A DNA stretch of 64,000 nucleotides from Rhodoferax ferrireducens T118 (GTDB lineage Bacteria > Pseudomonadota > Gammaproteobacteria > Burkholderiales > Burkholderiaceae_C): contig NC_007908.1 of NCBI RefSeq assembly GCF_000013605.1, forward strand, positions 3,782,001 to 3,846,000. The letters run 5' to 3'. A program made the position numbers and the translations under genes. Shown in pieces: positions 29,039-39,928 of this stretch (positions are counted from its first letter, which is position 1; every line of letters begins with the position of its first letter). Below the pieces are notes generated by a model. It did no database searches, had not been told where the DNA came from, and saw only the letters and a program-made list of their open reading frames with translations.

Positions 29039-30205
29039 TCATCGAACCACCTCCTCGCAAGCCGCGACGATCTTGTGTGTAGCGTCAAGTTTTTGAAGCT
29101 TTTTGGCCTCCAGCCCCCGTCCCATAAGCTCAATACGCTCTGTTTTTTGCAGCATATCAGCCAACCATTCAGGGCTCAGCTCTGACTGGGGTTTCAGCCA
29201 GCCAGCGCCCTGATCCACCAGAAAGCGGGCATTGCTGGTTTGATGGTCGTCCACGGCCGACGGAAACGGCACAAACAGGGCGGCCGCACCGACTGCGGCA
29301 ATCTCGGTCACGGTGCTGGCACCGGCGCGGCAGAGCACCAGATCGGCCCCGGCCATGGCTTGCGCGGTGTCGTCAATGAACGGCGTGAGTTCGGCCTGGA
29401 CCCCGGCGCCGGCATAGTTGGCACGCAAGGCGTCAATCTGCCTGGCGCCGCTTTGGTGCGTGACGATGGGGCGCGCCTGCGGTGGCAGCAGCGCCAGTGC
29501 GCGCGGCACGATGTCGTTCAAGGCCCTGGCGCCCAGGCTGCCGCCCAGCACCAGCAGCTTGAGCGGCCCAGCGCGACCGGCAAAGCGGGTCGCAGGATCA
29601 GGCACCTGGAGGAACGCGGCGCGCAAGGGGTTGCCAACCCAGTGCCCGTTGGGCAAGACATCCGGAAACGCCGTAAAGACCCGCGTGGCGAATCGGGCCA
29701 GCACCTTGTTGGCCATGCCGGCGACTGAATTTTGCTCATGCAAGATCAGTGCCTTGCCCAGCAGCACGCTCATCAGTCCGGCCGGCAAGGTGATGTAGCC
29801 GCCCAGGCCCAACACCACATCGGGCTGGACGCGGCGCAGCAGGGCGACGCTCTGCCAGCAGGCGCGCAACAGACGCCAGGGCAAGCGCACCAGGGTGCCC
29901 AGGCCCTTGCCGCGCACACCGGAAAAATCTATCGACTCGAAGGCAAAGCCTTGTGGCGGCACCAACTGGCTTTCCATGCTCGGCTGACTCGCAGTCCCCG
30001 CGCCGCCGAGCCAGTGCACGCGCCAGCCGCGCTCGCGCAGGGCATGCGCCAGTGCCAGCCCAGGAAAGATATGGCCGCCCGTGCCGCCCGCCATGATCAG
30101 GGCAGTACCGTGGGTCATGAGCGCCGACGGGCCGCCCCTAGGCGCGAGGGCCCCCTCGGGGGGCAGCGAAGCACACGCAGTGGCGAGCGTGGGGGCCATA
30201 TTCAT
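29039..30205 (-). CDS. murG: UDP-GlcNAc:lipid I N-acetylglucosaminyltransferase
   Basis: MurG makes lipid II at the inner face of the membrane. Core motifs are [43 protein letters not shown] and [18 protein letters not shown]. The ATG at 30205 overlaps the ftsW stop by 4 bp and has GGAGG 6 bases upstream. It adds 29 residues, largely coded by a repeat (30128-30196), before the conventional MTHGTALIM start at 30118, which has no good ribosome-binding site. The C-terminus ([17 protein letters not shown] onward) is coded by a dispersed-repeat copy. Length is 388, or 359 from the inner start. Confidence 0.93.
   Translation of the reverse strand: MNMAPTLATACASLPPEGALAPRGGPSALMTHGTALIMAGGTGGHIFPGLALAHALRERGWRVHWLGGAGTASQPSMESQLVPPQGFAFESIDFSGVRGKGLGTLVRLPWRLLRACWQSVALLRRVQPDVVLGLGGYITLPAGLMSVLLGKALILHEQNSVAGMANKVLARFATRVFTAFPDVLPNGHWVGNPLRAAFLQVPDPATRFAGRAGPLKLLVLGGSLGARALNDIVPRALALLPPQARPIVTHQSGARQIDALRANYAGAGVQAELTPFIDDTAQAMAGADLVLCRAGASTVTEIAAVGAAALFVPFPSAVDDHQTSNARFLVDQGAGWLKPQSELSPEWLADMLQKTERIELMGRGLEAKKLQKLDATHKIVAACEEVVR
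29095..29158 (-). repeat. Dispersed 57-bp repeat inside the murG 3' end
   Basis: Minus strand: GATATGCTGCAAAAAACAG, then GACGGGGGCTGGAGGCC. It supplies the MurG residues [18 protein letters not shown] in frame. Confidence 0.75.
30128..30196. repeat. GC-rich hairpin repeat at the ftsW|murG junction
   Basis: A block around GGGCCCCCTCGGGGGGCAGC followed by a GTGGCGAGCGTGGGGGCC tail. I recall similar blocks between genes of other Comamonadaceae. Here it would be translated as a low-complexity N-terminal extension of MurG. Confidence 0.6.
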
Positions 30206-31437
30206 ACCCGCCCTCCGTGCATCAACTGGCGGTTCTCGTGGTCCACGCGCAGCACGACGGCAATCGCCACCAGATTGATCAGAATGGCGGAGCCACCATA
30301 ACTCATCAGCGGCAGCGTCAGGCCCTTGGTCGGCAGCGCGCCCAGATTGACGCCGATGTTGATGAAGGCCTGGAAACCGACCCAGATGCCCACGCCCTGC
30401 GCCACCAGGCCGGCAAACACCCGGTCCAGTGCAATCGCCTGGCGCCCGATGTGCATCATGCGCCGGGTCAACCACAGGAACAGGCCAATGACGAAAACCA
30501 CACCGACCAGACCAAACTCTTCACCAATCACGGCCAGCAGAAAATCGGTGTGGGCCTCGGGCAGCCAGTGCAGCTTTTCAACACTGCCGCCCAAACCGAC
30601 ACCAAAAATCTCACCCCGGCCAATGGCGATCAGCGAATGGGTGAGCTGGTAGCCCTTGGCCAGCGCATTCTCTTCACTCCAGGGGTCCAGGTAGGCAAAA
30701 ATGCGCGCGCGCCGGTAGTCGTTGAAGGCGATCATCATCATGAAAGCCCCCACCAGCACCGTGGCGATCAGAAAGAACATGCGGGCATTGACGCCGCCCA
30801 GAAACAGGATGCCCATCGCAATCATGGCAATCACCATGAACGCGCCCATGTCCGGCTCGGCCAGCAGCAGCACGCCCACCACCGCCACCGCCGCACCCAT
30901 GGGCAACACGGCACGGAAGAAATGCTCCTTGACGTCCATCTTGCGCACCATGTAATCGGCCGCGTACAGCAGCACCGTGAGCTTGGCCAATTCGGACGGC
31001 TGAAAGCTCAAGAGCCCGAGCGCAATCCAGCGCCGGGCACCGTAGACTACTTTCCCGACATGCGGAACCAGCACCAGGCCCAGCAGGATCAGCGACAGCA
31101 CAAACAGCCAACCAGCCGACTTTTCCCACGTCGCCAGCGGTACCTGAAACGCCAGCAGCGCGGCGACAAAGGCCATCACCAGCCACATCGCGTGGCGGAC
31201 CAGGAAATAGCTGTGGGTGTAACGGGCAAAGCGCGGGTTTTCCGGCATCGCAATCGAGGCCGAATAAACCATCACCAAGCCCCAGGCCAGCAACGCCACC
31301 GTCACCCAGACCAGCGCCTGGTCAAAGCCCAGCACCGGTGTCGGAACGCTGCCGGTGGCGGCGCGCCGGGTGGCGCCCAGGCGCACCGGCAGCGAATCGC
31401 CCACCGGCCCGGTCAGCGCGTAAAACCATTTCTTCAT
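30202..31437 (-). CDS. ftsW: Lipid II polymerase FtsW
   Basis: FtsW is the SEDS-family glycosyltransferase of the divisome, with about ten membrane segments. Diagnostic segments are [50 protein letters not shown] and [16 protein letters not shown]. The 411-residue form starts at [12 protein letters not shown]; the ATG at 31437 overlaps the murD stop by 4 bp. Cytoplasmic N- and C-tails are short. Confidence 0.97.
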   Translation of the reverse strand: MKKWFYALTGPVGDSLPVRLGATRRAATGSVPTPVLGFDQALVWVTVALLAWGLVMVYSASIAMPENPRFARYTHSYFLVRHAMWLVMAFVAALLAFQVPLATWEKSAGWLFVLSLILLGLVLVPHVGKVVYGARRWIALGLLSFQPSELAKLTVLLYAADYMVRKMDVKEHFFRAVLPMGAAVAVVGVLLLAEPDMGAFMVIAMIAMGILFLGGVNARMFFLIATVLVGAFMMMIAFNDYRRARIFAYLDPWSEENALAKGYQLTHSLIAIGRGEIFGVGLGGSVEKLHWLPEAHTDFLLAVIGEEFGLVGVVFVIGLFLWLTRRMMHIGRQAIALDRVFAGLVAQGVGIWVGFQAFINIGVNLGALPTKGLTLPLMSYGGSAILINLVAIAVVLRVDHENRQLMHGGRV

Positions 31438-32954
31438 GGCGCAGCACCTTCCCACGCCGCCCCGGCGGCGCTGGCGAGCTCGCCCACCGCTTGCGCGAAC
31501 ACCTGGGCCCGGTGCTCGTAGTTGTCAAACATGTCAAAGCTGGCACAGGCTGGCGACAGCAGCACCGCGTCGCCCGCGTGCGCCTGGGCATTGGCCAGCG
31601 CGACTGCCTGCGCCATGGACTCGGCCTCCAGCAGCGGCACGTGGGTGGCTTGCAGCGCAGCGCGCAAGAGCGGAGCGTCGCGCCCGATCAGCACCACGGC
31701 GCGGGCGTAGCGCGACACCGGATCGACCAGCGGCGCGAAGTCCTGCCCCTTGCCCTCGCCGCCCAGGATGACGATCACCTTGCGCTCAGACCCCAGGCCG
31801 GCGAGCGCCGCCACCGTCGCACCTACATTGGTGCCTTTGCTGTCGTCGAAGAATTCCACTTCATTGAAGATGCCAATCGGCGCCACCCGGTGCGGCTCGC
31901 CCCGGTAGTCGCGCAGGCCGTAGAGCATCGGGCCCAGCGCACAGCCGGCGGCTTGAGCCAATGCCAGCGCCGCCAACGCGTTGACTGCGTTGTGGCGGCC
32001 GCGAATGCGCAGGGCGTCGGCCGGCATCAGGCGCTGCAGAAACAGCTCGGGCGTTTCACCCTTGCGATTCTTGAGCGTTTCGTCGGCCTCCAGCGCGCGC
32101 ACCAGCCACAGCATGCCGTTGACCTGCTCCAGTCCGAAGTCGCCCGGACGTCGCGGCAGGTCAGCGCCGAAGGTGACATGGGCGCGTAGCTGGGGGCGTT
32201 GCAGCTTGACCCGCACCGGCTCTGGCAGCATCGCCATGACCTGGGGGTCTTCCCGGTTCAAAATCATCAGGCCGGTCGCGCCAAAGACATGGGCCTTGGC
32301 GGCCACGTAAGCCGCCATGCTGCCATGCCAGTCCAGATGGTCTTGCGTGATGTTGAGCACCGCAGCGGCGCTGGGCTCGAAGCCTGTTTCGCCCTCCAGT
32401 TGAAAGCTCGACAACTCGATGACCCAGACCTCGGGCAGTGTGCCGGCCGCCAGATGCTGGATCAGCGTGTCAAGCAAGGTCGGTCCGATATTGCCGGCCA
32501 CCGCGACGCTTTTGCCACCGCGCTCCACCAGCAGTCCGGTCAGTGCGGTGACGGTGGTCTTGCCGTTGGTGCCTGTGACGGCCAGCACTTTTGGCGTGTA
32601 ATTCTGCGTTGCCTTCAAGTCAGCCAGTGCTTGGGAAAACAAGCCTAATTCGCCTGTAGCCCTGATGCCAATTGTGTTAGCAGCTTCTATAACTGTAGCG
32701 ACATCAAGCGGTGACAAACCTGGACTCTTGAACACCGCGCGCACATCGGTGCCCACGACAAGCGCTGCGTCAAAGGCACCGCTGATGAACTGGGCCGCGG
32801 GCAACTCGCGTTGCAAGGCGGCCAGCTGTGGCGGCGCGCTGCGCGTGTCAGCCACCGTCACCCGCGCGCCGCAGCGCGCACACCAGCGCGCCATGGCCAG
32901 GCCCGAGGCGCCCAGGCCCAGAATCAGCACGTGTTGGTCTTGCAGCGCGTTCAT
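31434..32954 (-). CDS. murD: UDP-MurNAc-L-alanine--D-glutamate ligase
   Basis: MurD adds D-Glu to the muropeptide precursor. The 506-residue protein has [17 protein letters not shown], the ATP loop [30 protein letters not shown] and [16 protein letters not shown]. The ATG at 32954 ([10 protein letters not shown]) lies 2 bp after the mraY stop. Residues around [17 protein letters not shown] are coded by a dispersed-repeat copy in a conserved part of the N-terminal domain. Confidence 0.97.
   Translation of the reverse strand: MNALQDQHVLILGLGASGLAMARWCARCGARVTVADTRSAPPQLAALQRELPAAQFISGAFDAALVVGTDVRAVFKSPGLSPLDVATVIEAANTIGIRATGELGLFSQALADLKATQNYTPKVLAVTGTNGKTTVTALTGLLVERGGKSVAVAGNIGPTLLDTLIQHLAAGTLPEVWVIELSSFQLEGETGFEPSAAAVLNITQDHLDWHGSMAAYVAAKAHVFGATGLMILNREDPQVMAMLPEPVRVKLQRPQLRAHVTFGADLPRRPGDFGLEQVNGMLWLVRALEADETLKNRKGETPELFLQRLMPADALRIRGRHNAVNALAALALAQAAGCALGPMLYGLRDYRGEPHRVAPIGIFNEVEFFDDSKGTNVGATVAALAGLGSERKVIVILGGEGKGQDFAPLVDPVSRYARAVVLIGRDAPLLRAALQATHVPLLEAESMAQAVALANAQAHAGDAVLLSPACASFDMFDNYEHRAQVFAQAVGELASAAGAAWEGAAP
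32643..32702 (-). repeat. Dispersed 57-bp repeat inside murD
   Basis: Minus strand: GCTACAGTTATAGAAGCTGC, then ATCAGGGCTACAGGCG. It encodes [16 protein letters not shown], in the same frame as the rlmI copy (pattern IAA, then IRARA). Confidence 0.65.
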
Positions 32955-32956
32955 GG

Positions 32957-34135
32957 TTACCGCAGCTTCAAGGTGGACAGGCCGACCAGGCACAAGAGCA
33001 TGGTGATGATCCAGAAACGCACCACGACCTGCGTTTCTTTCCAGCCGCTTTTCTCAAAGTGATGGTGCAAGGGCGCCATCTTGAACAGGCGCCGCCCCTG
33101 GCCAGAACGCTTCTTGGTGAACTTGAACCAGCTCACCTGCAACATGACCGACAGCGCCTCCACCACAAAAACGCCGCCCATGATGGCCAGCACGATTTCC
33201 TGGCGCACGATCACCGCGACCGTGCCCAACGCTGCCCCCAGGGCCAAGGCGCCCACGTCACCCATGAACACCTGGGCTGGATGGGTGTTGAACCACAAGA
33301 AGGCCAGACCCGCGCCCGACATGGCGGAACAGAAAATCAGCAGCTCGCCCGCGCCCGGAATGTGCGGGAAGAACAGGTATTTGGAATACACCGCACTGCC
33401 CGTCACGTAGGCAAAAATGCCCAGGCAGCTGCCCACCAGCACCACCGGCATGATGGCCAAACCGTCCAGACCATCGGTCAGATTCACCGCGTTGCTGGCG
33501 CCCACAATCACCAGATAGGACAGGATGACAAAGCCGAGCACACCCAGCGGATAGCTGATCTCCTTGAAGAACGGCAGCAGCAGCCCGGCCTTGGGTGGCA
33601 AATTCAGATCAAAGCCCGAGCGCACCCAGCTGAAAAAAAGCTCCAGCACGCGCATATTGGAGTTCTCCGAAATGCTGAACACCAGATACAGGGCGGCCAG
33701 CAGGCCAATGAACGATTGCCAGAAATATTTTTCGTGCGAGCGCATGCCCTCCGGGTCTTTGTTGACGACCTTGCGCCAGTCATCGACCCAGCCGATCGCG
33801 CCAAATCCGAGCGTGACGAGCAGCACGATCCAGACAAAGCGGTTGCTCAGATCAACCCATAACAAGGTGGCAATGACGATGCACAGCAGAATCAGGGCCC
33901 CGCCCATGGTGGGCGTGCCGCTCTTGCTCAGATGCGAGTCCATGCCATAGCCGCGAATCGGCTGACCAATCTTGAGTTCCGTCAAGCGGCGAATGACGAA
34001 CGGCCCCGCCGCCAGACCCATCAACAGCGCTGTCAAGGCCGCCATGACGGCACGAAACGTCAGGTACTGGAAGACCCGCAGAAAACCGAATTCAGGCGAC
34101 AGCGTCTGCAACCACTGGGCGAGGCTAGGCAGCAT
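32957..34135 (-). CDS. mraY: Phospho-MurNAc-pentapeptide translocase
   Basis: MraY transfers phospho-MurNAc-pentapeptide to undecaprenyl phosphate, making lipid I. The 392-residue polytopic protein has [14 protein letters not shown], the acidic pair in [30 protein letters not shown], and [13 protein letters not shown] at the end. [10 protein letters not shown] at 34135 is the family-like start, giving an 11-bp overlap with murF. Confidence 0.97.
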
Positions 34136-35567
34136 GATCGGCATCCTTGTCTGGTTGGGTCTGATGAAGAACGGCCTCGACCACCCGTTCCATCTTCATG
34201 AAACGTGAGCCTTTGACCAGCACGCTGCCGATGCGCGGCAGTTCGGCCAGCACCGCCGCCTGCAGCGACTGGTTGTCGGCAAAATGGCGGCCGGCGCCGA
34301 AACTGGTCGCGGCAGCGGCTGACAACTCACCCAGCGTGAACAAGGACTCGACGCCCAGCGCACGGGCATGTTGGCCGGCCTCGGCATGGAACTGCGGTCC
34401 CTGGTCCCCCACTTCACCCATGTCGCCCAGCACCAGCAAGCGTGGCCCCGGCAAACTGGCCAGCACGTCAATGGCGGCACGCACCGAATCCGGGTTGGCG
34501 TTGTAGCTGTCGTCCACCAGCGTGATCTGGCGCGCGCCAATCTGGATCAGCAGGGCGCGCGAGCGTCCCTTGACCGGCTCAAAGGCACTCAGGCCTCGGG
34601 CAATGTGCTTAAGAGGGACACCAGCCGCCAAGGTACATGCCACCGCCGCCAATGAGTTCTTGACGTTGTGCAAGCCCGCAATCGGCAAGGTGTACTGCAA
34701 GGCGCCCGCAGGCGTGCTGACCGCGACCTGCCAGGCGACGCCGGACCAGTCGGCTTGCAGACAACGCACCTGCGCCGCGCCAGCCCCATCGGCGGCGCTG
34801 CCAAACCGCATGACCACGCGCGACCCGGCCTTGTCCGCCCACAGCGGGCTATAGGTGTCGTCGGCCGGGAACACCGCCACGCCGTGCGCCGGCAGCGCGT
34901 CAATGACCGAGCCGTTTTCCTGCGCCACCCGCTCGACGGTGGCCATGAATTCGAGGTGCTCGCGCTGCGCGTTGTTGACCAGCGCCACGGTGGGTTGGGC
35001 AATGGCAGCCAGCGTCGCAATTTCACCGGGATGGTTCATGCCCAGCTCAACCACCGCGATTTCGTGCTGGCGACGCAAACGCAGCACGGTGAGCGGCACG
35101 CCGATGTCGTTGTTCAAATTGCCTTGCGTGGATAGATACGCCTGCGGCTTGTAGGCGCGCAGGATGGCGGCAATCATCTGCGTCACCGTGGTCTTGCCGT
35201 TGCTGCCGGTGACGGCGATCAGCGGCAGCGTGAACTGGGCGCGCCACTGGGTGGCCAGTTGCGCCAGCGCCAGTTTGGTGTCGGGCACCAGCAAGCCGGG
35301 CAGGCCAACAGCGCGCAATTTGGCCTCGACGTCGCCGGCGTCGCTGGCTTGGCAAACGGCCGCCACCGCACCTTGCGCCTTGGCCTGGGCCAGAAAATCA
35401 TGGGCGTCAAAATGCTCACCACGCAAAGCCACGAACAGGTCACCCGGCGCCAGCGTGCGGGTGTCGGTGTGCACGCGTTCAATCAGGACGTCCGCGCCGT
35501 CTGTACCGGTCACGTTGACCAGGCGTGCGTTGCCGAGCCAGGATGCGGCCTGTTGCAAGGTCATCAT
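34125..35567 (-). CDS. murF: UDP-MurNAc-tripeptide--D-Ala-D-Ala ligase
   Basis: MurF completes the pentapeptide precursor by adding the Ddl product. The 480-residue ligase has [34 protein letters not shown] and [18 protein letters not shown]. The start is ATGATG at 35567; the stop of the element-borne open frame overlaps it. The gene is separated from murE by an inserted element at 35741-36154. Confidence 0.97.
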
Positions 35568-35618
35568 TGAGCCAACTCCCGACTCGCCGCGACGAGTTGC
35601 GCCATTGCCAGCATGTTT

Positions 35619-35682
35619 TTAAGCTTTCTGGCCTCTAGCCCCCGTCTCATCTGCGTAATGTGCTCTTGTTTTTGTAGTATAT
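35619..35682 (-). repeat. Dispersed 57-bp repeat before murF
   Basis: Minus strand: ATACTACAAAAACAAGAGCA, then AGACGGGGGCTAGAGGCC. It is one of the best matches to the family and encodes ILQKQEHITQMRRGLEARK within the element frame. Confidence 0.8.
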
Positions 35683-35740
35683 TTTCAACGCGAGCGGCCC
35701 AGCCACTGGAAACTTCAAACCGGTTTTCTGCAACTTTTTT

Positions 35741-36154
35741 ATTTTTTAGGCGTTGTATTCCCCCCCTCTCCCCCAACCCCTCTCCACCCCCGCCGGGGCG
35801 GAAAGGGGAGCCAACAGCCACATTTGGCCGCGTCTTGAAAGGTGGGAAAAAGGTGCGCATGGGCACGTTGCCATCAAACTGATTGAGTGGTTTTTCGATT
35901 TGCTGCAAGCACTCCAAGGCCCGCTGGCGCGGCGCGGAAATTGACTTACACAGCCTGTCAATACGTTGCGGCCACTTGGAGGCCAGCGCGCGGTGGTGCA
36001 CCAGAGTTCCCACCTTCACTGACGCGGCCAAATGGAGCTCCCCTCTTTCGCCCGGCGGGGCGAGAGAGGGGTTGGGGGAGTGAGTGGGGGAAAAATGGCA
36101 AGAAACAAATCCTGACGAGTCAACCACAGTGCATTCACGAAAGCCAAGAACCCC
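35741..36154 (-). mobile_element. Composite inverted-repeat element between murE and murF
   Basis: Same plan as the murG|murC element: GC-rich units face each other around a core that shares CACTTGGAGGCCAGCGC with the other copies. The minus-strand frame 35564-36232 (222 codons) overlaps murE by 4 bp and murF by 4 bp. Its product aligns with the other element peptide over FSPTHSPNPSLAPPGERGE, LASKWPQ, and PFRPGGGGEGLGERGG. No transposase was recognised. Confidence 0.7.
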
Positions 36155-36228
36155 ATGGATTCCCCCAGACGATTGCTCAGCCAAGGGCAAGGCCAACGAA
36201 TCCGCACCAAAGCAATTCATCATCGCGC

Positions 36229-37845
36229 TCATGCCTGCGCTCCCGGCTCGGCGGTCGGTCCAGCGTCAGGCGAAACCCACTGGCCCAATGCCCGCCGCAC
36301 CTGCTCGGCGTCCGAGAACGGCAGGCGCTGGCCCGCCACCTCCTGGTAGTCTTCATGGCCTTTACCGGCGATCAGCAGCACATCCTGGGGTGCGGCCTGC
36401 GCGATCGCCTGTGCAATCGCCCGCGCCCGGTCGGGTTCGACCGTCAGCGCGGGGTAACCGGTCAGGCCAAGCAATATCTGGCTGATGATGGCATCGGGCC
36501 TTTCGCTGCGCGGGTTGTCGCTGGTGACCACCACGCAGTCGGCGTGGCTGGCCGCGATCGCGCCCATCAGGGGTCGCTTGGCCGTATCGCGGTCACCGCC
36601 ACAACCAAAAACACACCAGAGCCGACCGCCGCGCTGATCAGCCAAGGGGCGCAGCGCCTGCAGTGCTTTGCCCAGGGCGTCGGGCGTGTGGGCGTAGTCC
36701 ACTGCGGCCAGCGGTTGGCCTGGCGCCCCCCAACATTCCATTCGTCCGGGCACCGCAGTCAAGTCGGCACAGGACGCGACGACCGCTGCCAGCGGCACGC
36801 CCAGGCAACGCATGGCCGCCATCACGCCCAACAGGTTGGCGACGTTGTAGCTCCCGATCAGCCGGGTCTGCAGCACATGGCGCTGACCCGCCCCGCCTGG
36901 GCCGTTCGCGCCGTCAGGCCCGTGCTCCAGCACCGTAAAGCGCAAACCCGGCGCATCATGAACAATGTCGCAGGCCTGCAGCCGGGCCTCTGCAACGCAA
37001 GACACAGTCCAGACATCGAGCAGTTTGCCGCGCAGCGTTTCAGCCAACTCAGCACCCTGCGGGTCATCAATATTGATGACAGCCGACTGCAGTCCCGGCC
37101 ACTGAAACAGGCTCGCCTTGACCTGCCAATAAGCCGCCATGGCGCCGTGGTAATCCAGATGGTCTTGCGTGAAGTTGGTGAAGATAGCGGTCCGGATGTG
37201 GGTGCCGTTCAGCCGCTGTTCTTGCAGGCCGATGGAGGACGCCTCCAGCGCGCAAGCTTGGAACCCGCGGTCCACAAAGCGCCGCAAGGCTTGCTGCAGC
37301 AGCACCGGATCGGGCGTGGTCAGGCCGGTCGCCACCATGCCGGCGAGGGGATCAGCGCCGTGCGCTGCGACAAGCCCGACGGGCGGCTGTCCAGACGCTG
37401 GTGGCGGCGGTGTTCCTATGCCTAAAGTACCCACCAACCCGCATGGAATGGGCGTAACAAGCTTCAAATTCGATAGCGCTTGTGCCAGCCACCAGGCAGT
37501 GGATGTTTTGCCGTTGGTGCCGGTCACTGCCAGCACGTCCAGTTGTTGCGAGGGCTGGTCGAAATACGCGGCGGCAATCAGGCCACTGGCGGCTTTGAGA
37601 TTGGCGTAAGCGGCGACCTTGTCGCTGCTGAAGGCATAAGCCTCGGCGCCCAAGCGCTCGACCAGGCAGGCGCCAGCGCCGCTGGCCAAGGCACTCGCCA
37701 CAAACTGACGCGCATCAGCAGCCGCGCCGGGCCAGGCAATGAAGCCGTCGCCGGGCTGCAGCTTGCGGCTGTCGGTTTGCAGCGTGCCAGTGACACGGCT
37801 GCGCAACCAGGCGACAGCCTCAATGGGCGTTTGGAACTCGAGCAT
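36229..37845 (-). CDS. murE: UDP-MurNAc-tripeptide synthetase (diaminopimelate-adding)
   Basis: MurE adds meso-diaminopimelate. The 538-residue ligase has [35 protein letters not shown] and the DAP-specificity motif DNPRSERPD. The ATG overlaps the ftsI stop by one base (TGATG). A dispersed-repeat copy codes LSNLKLVTPIPCGLVG just after the ATP loop. The 3' end runs into the composite element. Confidence 0.97.
   Translation of the reverse strand: MLEFQTPIEAVAWLRSRVTGTLQTDSRKLQPGDGFIAWPGAAADARQFVASALASGAGACLVERLGAEAYAFSSDKVAAYANLKAASGLIAAAYFDQPSQQLDVLAVTGTNGKTSTAWWLAQALSNLKLVTPIPCGLVGTLGIGTPPPPASGQPPVGLVAAHGADPLAGMVATGLTTPDPVLLQQALRRFVDRGFQACALEASSIGLQEQRLNGTHIRTAIFTNFTQDHLDYHGAMAAYWQVKASLFQWPGLQSAVINIDDPQGAELAETLRGKLLDVWTVSCVAEARLQACDIVHDAPGLRFTVLEHGPDGANGPGGAGQRHVLQTRLIGSYNVANLLGVMAAMRCLGVPLAAVVASCADLTAVPGRMECWGAPGQPLAAVDYAHTPDALGKALQALRPLADQRGGRLWCVFGCGGDRDTAKRPLMGAIAASHADCVVVTSDNPRSERPDAIISQILLGLTGYPALTVEPDRARAIAQAIAQAAPQDVLLIAGKGHEDYQEVAGQRLPFSDAEQVRRALGQWVSPDAGPTAEPGAQA
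37420..37479 (-). repeat. Dispersed 57-bp repeat inside murE
   Basis: Minus strand: GCTATCGAATTTGAAGCTTG, then CCATGCGGGTTGGTGGG. The coded peptide LSNLKLVTPIPCG resembles LLNSELLTLIPRG from the Nudix/MBL copy. Confidence 0.7.
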
Positions 37846-39587
37846 CAGAGACTCTCCTCTTCCGCCTGCGCCACGATCTGGGGTTTGACCGCCATGTCTG
37901 GCTGGACACCCATCATGCGCAGGGTCTGCTGCGCCACCTCGCTGAACACGGGCGCGGCCACCGCGCCACCAAAATACTGTCCGGCACTGGGCTCATCGAT
38001 CATCACGCCAATGATGATTCGAGGCTTCTCGATTGGCGTCATGCCCACAAACCAGCCCCGGTATTTGCGATTGCCCGCGCTGCCATAACCCTTGCCGATC
38101 TGTTTATAAGCGGTGCCCGATTTCCCCCCTACCGAGTAGCCGATGGTTTGCGCTTTCTGCCCCGTGCCACCCGGACCCGCTGCCAGTTGCAGCATCTTGC
38201 GGACCTGGCCTGCGGTACGCACCGACAACACCCTCACTCCCAATGCAGGCTCACTGCTCTTGAGCATCGTGATCGGGATAATCTGGCCGTCATTTGAAAA
38301 AATGGTGTACGAGCGGGCCATCTGGAACAGCGAGGCCGACAACCCGTAGCCATACGACATGGTGGCCTGCTCGATCGGCCGCCAGGTCTTGTAGGGGCGC
38401 AGCCGCCCTGACACCGTGCCCGGAAAACTGATCTGCGGCTTCTGTCCAAAGCCGGCCTGTGAAAATATTTCCCACATTTCGCGCGGCTGCATCTGCATGG
38501 CAATCCTGGTGGTGCCAATATTGCTGGATTTTTGAATCACACCCTCTACCGTCAACACACCATTGGGGTGCGAGTCGGAAATAGTCGAACCCGCGATGGT
38601 GAGCTTGCCCGCGCCAGTGTCAATGAGGGTCTGCGGTGTGACGCGCCCAGTCTCCAGGGCCAGTCCGATCGTGAACGGCTTCATCACTGAACCGGGCTCA
38701 AATGTGTCCGTCAGCGCCCGGTTGCGCAACTGGGCACCGGTCAAGTTTTGCCGTTTGTCGGGCGAGTAACTGGGAAAGTTGGCCAGCGCCAGCACTTCAC
38801 CGGTCACGACATCGAGCACCACCACACTGCCAGCCTTGGCTTTGCGCAGCAACACGGCATCGCGCAGCTTCTGGTAGGCAAAGAACTGAATCTTGCTGTC
38901 AATACTGAGCTGCAGATCACGGCCATCCACCGGCTCAATCTGCTCGCCCACCGACTCAACCACCCGGCCCATTCGGTCTTTGATGACGCCGCGCGACCCG
39001 GCATGACCGGCCAGGTCTTTGTTGAAGGCAAGCTCAATGCCCTCCTGGCCCAGGTCTTCCACGTTGGTGAAACCCACCACATGCGCGGCGGCCTCACCTT
39101 CGGGATACTGGCGCTTGTATTCCTTGCGTTGGTAAATACCCTTGATGCCCAGCGCAGCGATCTGCTTGGCAACAGGGTCATCCACCTGGCGTTTGAGCCA
39201 GACAAAGGTCTTGTCTTCGTTCGCCAATCGCTTGTTGAGCTCAGCCATGGGCATCTCCAGCAGTTGGGCCAACTGCTGCAAACGGGCCGGGTCGCGCTCC
39301 ACATCTTCGGGAATGGCCCAGATGCTTGGGGCCGGAATGCTGGACGCGAGGATCAAGCCGTTGCGGTCCAGAATGCGGCCCCGATTGGCCGGCAAGGCGA
39401 GCGTGCGTCCAAACCGAACCTGGCCTTGTTTTTGAAAGAAATCATTGGCCACGACCTGAATATAGGCAGCGCGTGTAATCAGGCCGACCGAGCCCAGCGC
39501 GATGGCCGCCACAATGAACTTGCTGCGCCACAGCGGCGTGCGACTCGCCAGCAAAGGGCTTGAGGTGTAGGCAATGCTGCGGCTCAT
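37845..39587 (-). CDS. ftsI: Septal peptidoglycan transpeptidase FtsI (PBP3)
   Basis: FtsI cross-links septal peptidoglycan. The 580-residue protein has an N-terminal membrane anchor (about 24-44), the pedestal domain (GRILDRNGLILA), and a transpeptidase domain with SVMK (nucleophile Ser300), the KSSN motif in IQKSSNIGT, and GKSGTA. The start overlaps ftsL by 4 bp. Confidence 0.98.
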   Translation of the reverse strand: MSRSIAYTSSPLLASRTPLWRSKFIVAAIALGSVGLITRAAYIQVVANDFFQKQGQVRFGRTLALPANRGRILDRNGLILASSIPAPSIWAIPEDVERDPARLQQLAQLLEMPMAELNKRLANEDKTFVWLKRQVDDPVAKQIAALGIKGIYQRKEYKRQYPEGEAAAHVVGFTNVEDLGQEGIELAFNKDLAGHAGSRGVIKDRMGRVVESVGEQIEPVDGRDLQLSIDSKIQFFAYQKLRDAVLLRKAKAGSVVVLDVVTGEVLALANFPSYSPDKRQNLTGAQLRNRALTDTFEPGSVMKPFTIGLALETGRVTPQTLIDTGAGKLTIAGSTISDSHPNGVLTVEGVIQKSSNIGTTRIAMQMQPREMWEIFSQAGFGQKPQISFPGTVSGRLRPYKTWRPIEQATMSYGYGLSASLFQMARSYTIFSNDGQIIPITMLKSSEPALGVRVLSVRTAGQVRKMLQLAAGPGGTGQKAQTIGYSVGGKSGTAYKQIGKGYGSAGNRKYRGWFVGMTPIEKPRIIIGVMIDEPSAGQYFGGAVAAPVFSEVAQQTLRMMGVQPDMAVKPQIVAQAEEESL

Positions 39588-39928
39588 GGAACGCCCGCAC
39601 CAGTAGCCGAGCCCGCATGGCCCGACGCGGGGTCACCAGGCACCAAAGTGGTGGCTGCGGCGACGCTGCCAAAGTTGACGTAATGCGTGATGGCAGGCGT
39701 GGCCGTGTGCATTTGCAATTTTGCAATCGCGAGGCGCTCTACACGCGAGGGCGTGGCCTGCGCCCGTTTTTCCACCTGCAGGCGCTCCTTGTCGACTTCC
39801 AGGCGGCGCGCCTCGGAGTTGGCCTGGTCCAGCGCGGAAAACAGTCGGCGTGACTCGTACTGCACATTCACCAGGTACAAGGCGCTGGCGAGCACGGCCA
39901 ACAGCAGAACCAGGTTCAATCGGGTCAT
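39584..39928 (-). CDS. ftsL: Cell division protein FtsL
   Basis: A 114-residue bitopic protein with an N-terminal membrane helix ([15 protein letters not shown]) and a periplasmic leucine-zipper-like stretch ([15 protein letters not shown]), as expected for FtsL, which acts with FtsB and FtsQ. It overlaps both neighbours by 4 bp. The C-terminal tail is Ala/Gly-rich and variable. Confidence 0.93.
   Translation of the reverse strand: MTRLNLVLLLAVLASALYLVNVQYESRRLFSALDQANSEARRLEVDKERLQVEKRAQATPSRVERLAIAKLQMHTATPAITHYVNFGSVAAATTLVPGDPASGHAGSATGAGVP

Noticed and set aside
30217..31521. Plus-strand 434-codon frame opposite ftsW
   Set aside because: It is a His/Gln/Arg-rich shadow; the FtsW membrane pattern and motifs are on the minus strand.
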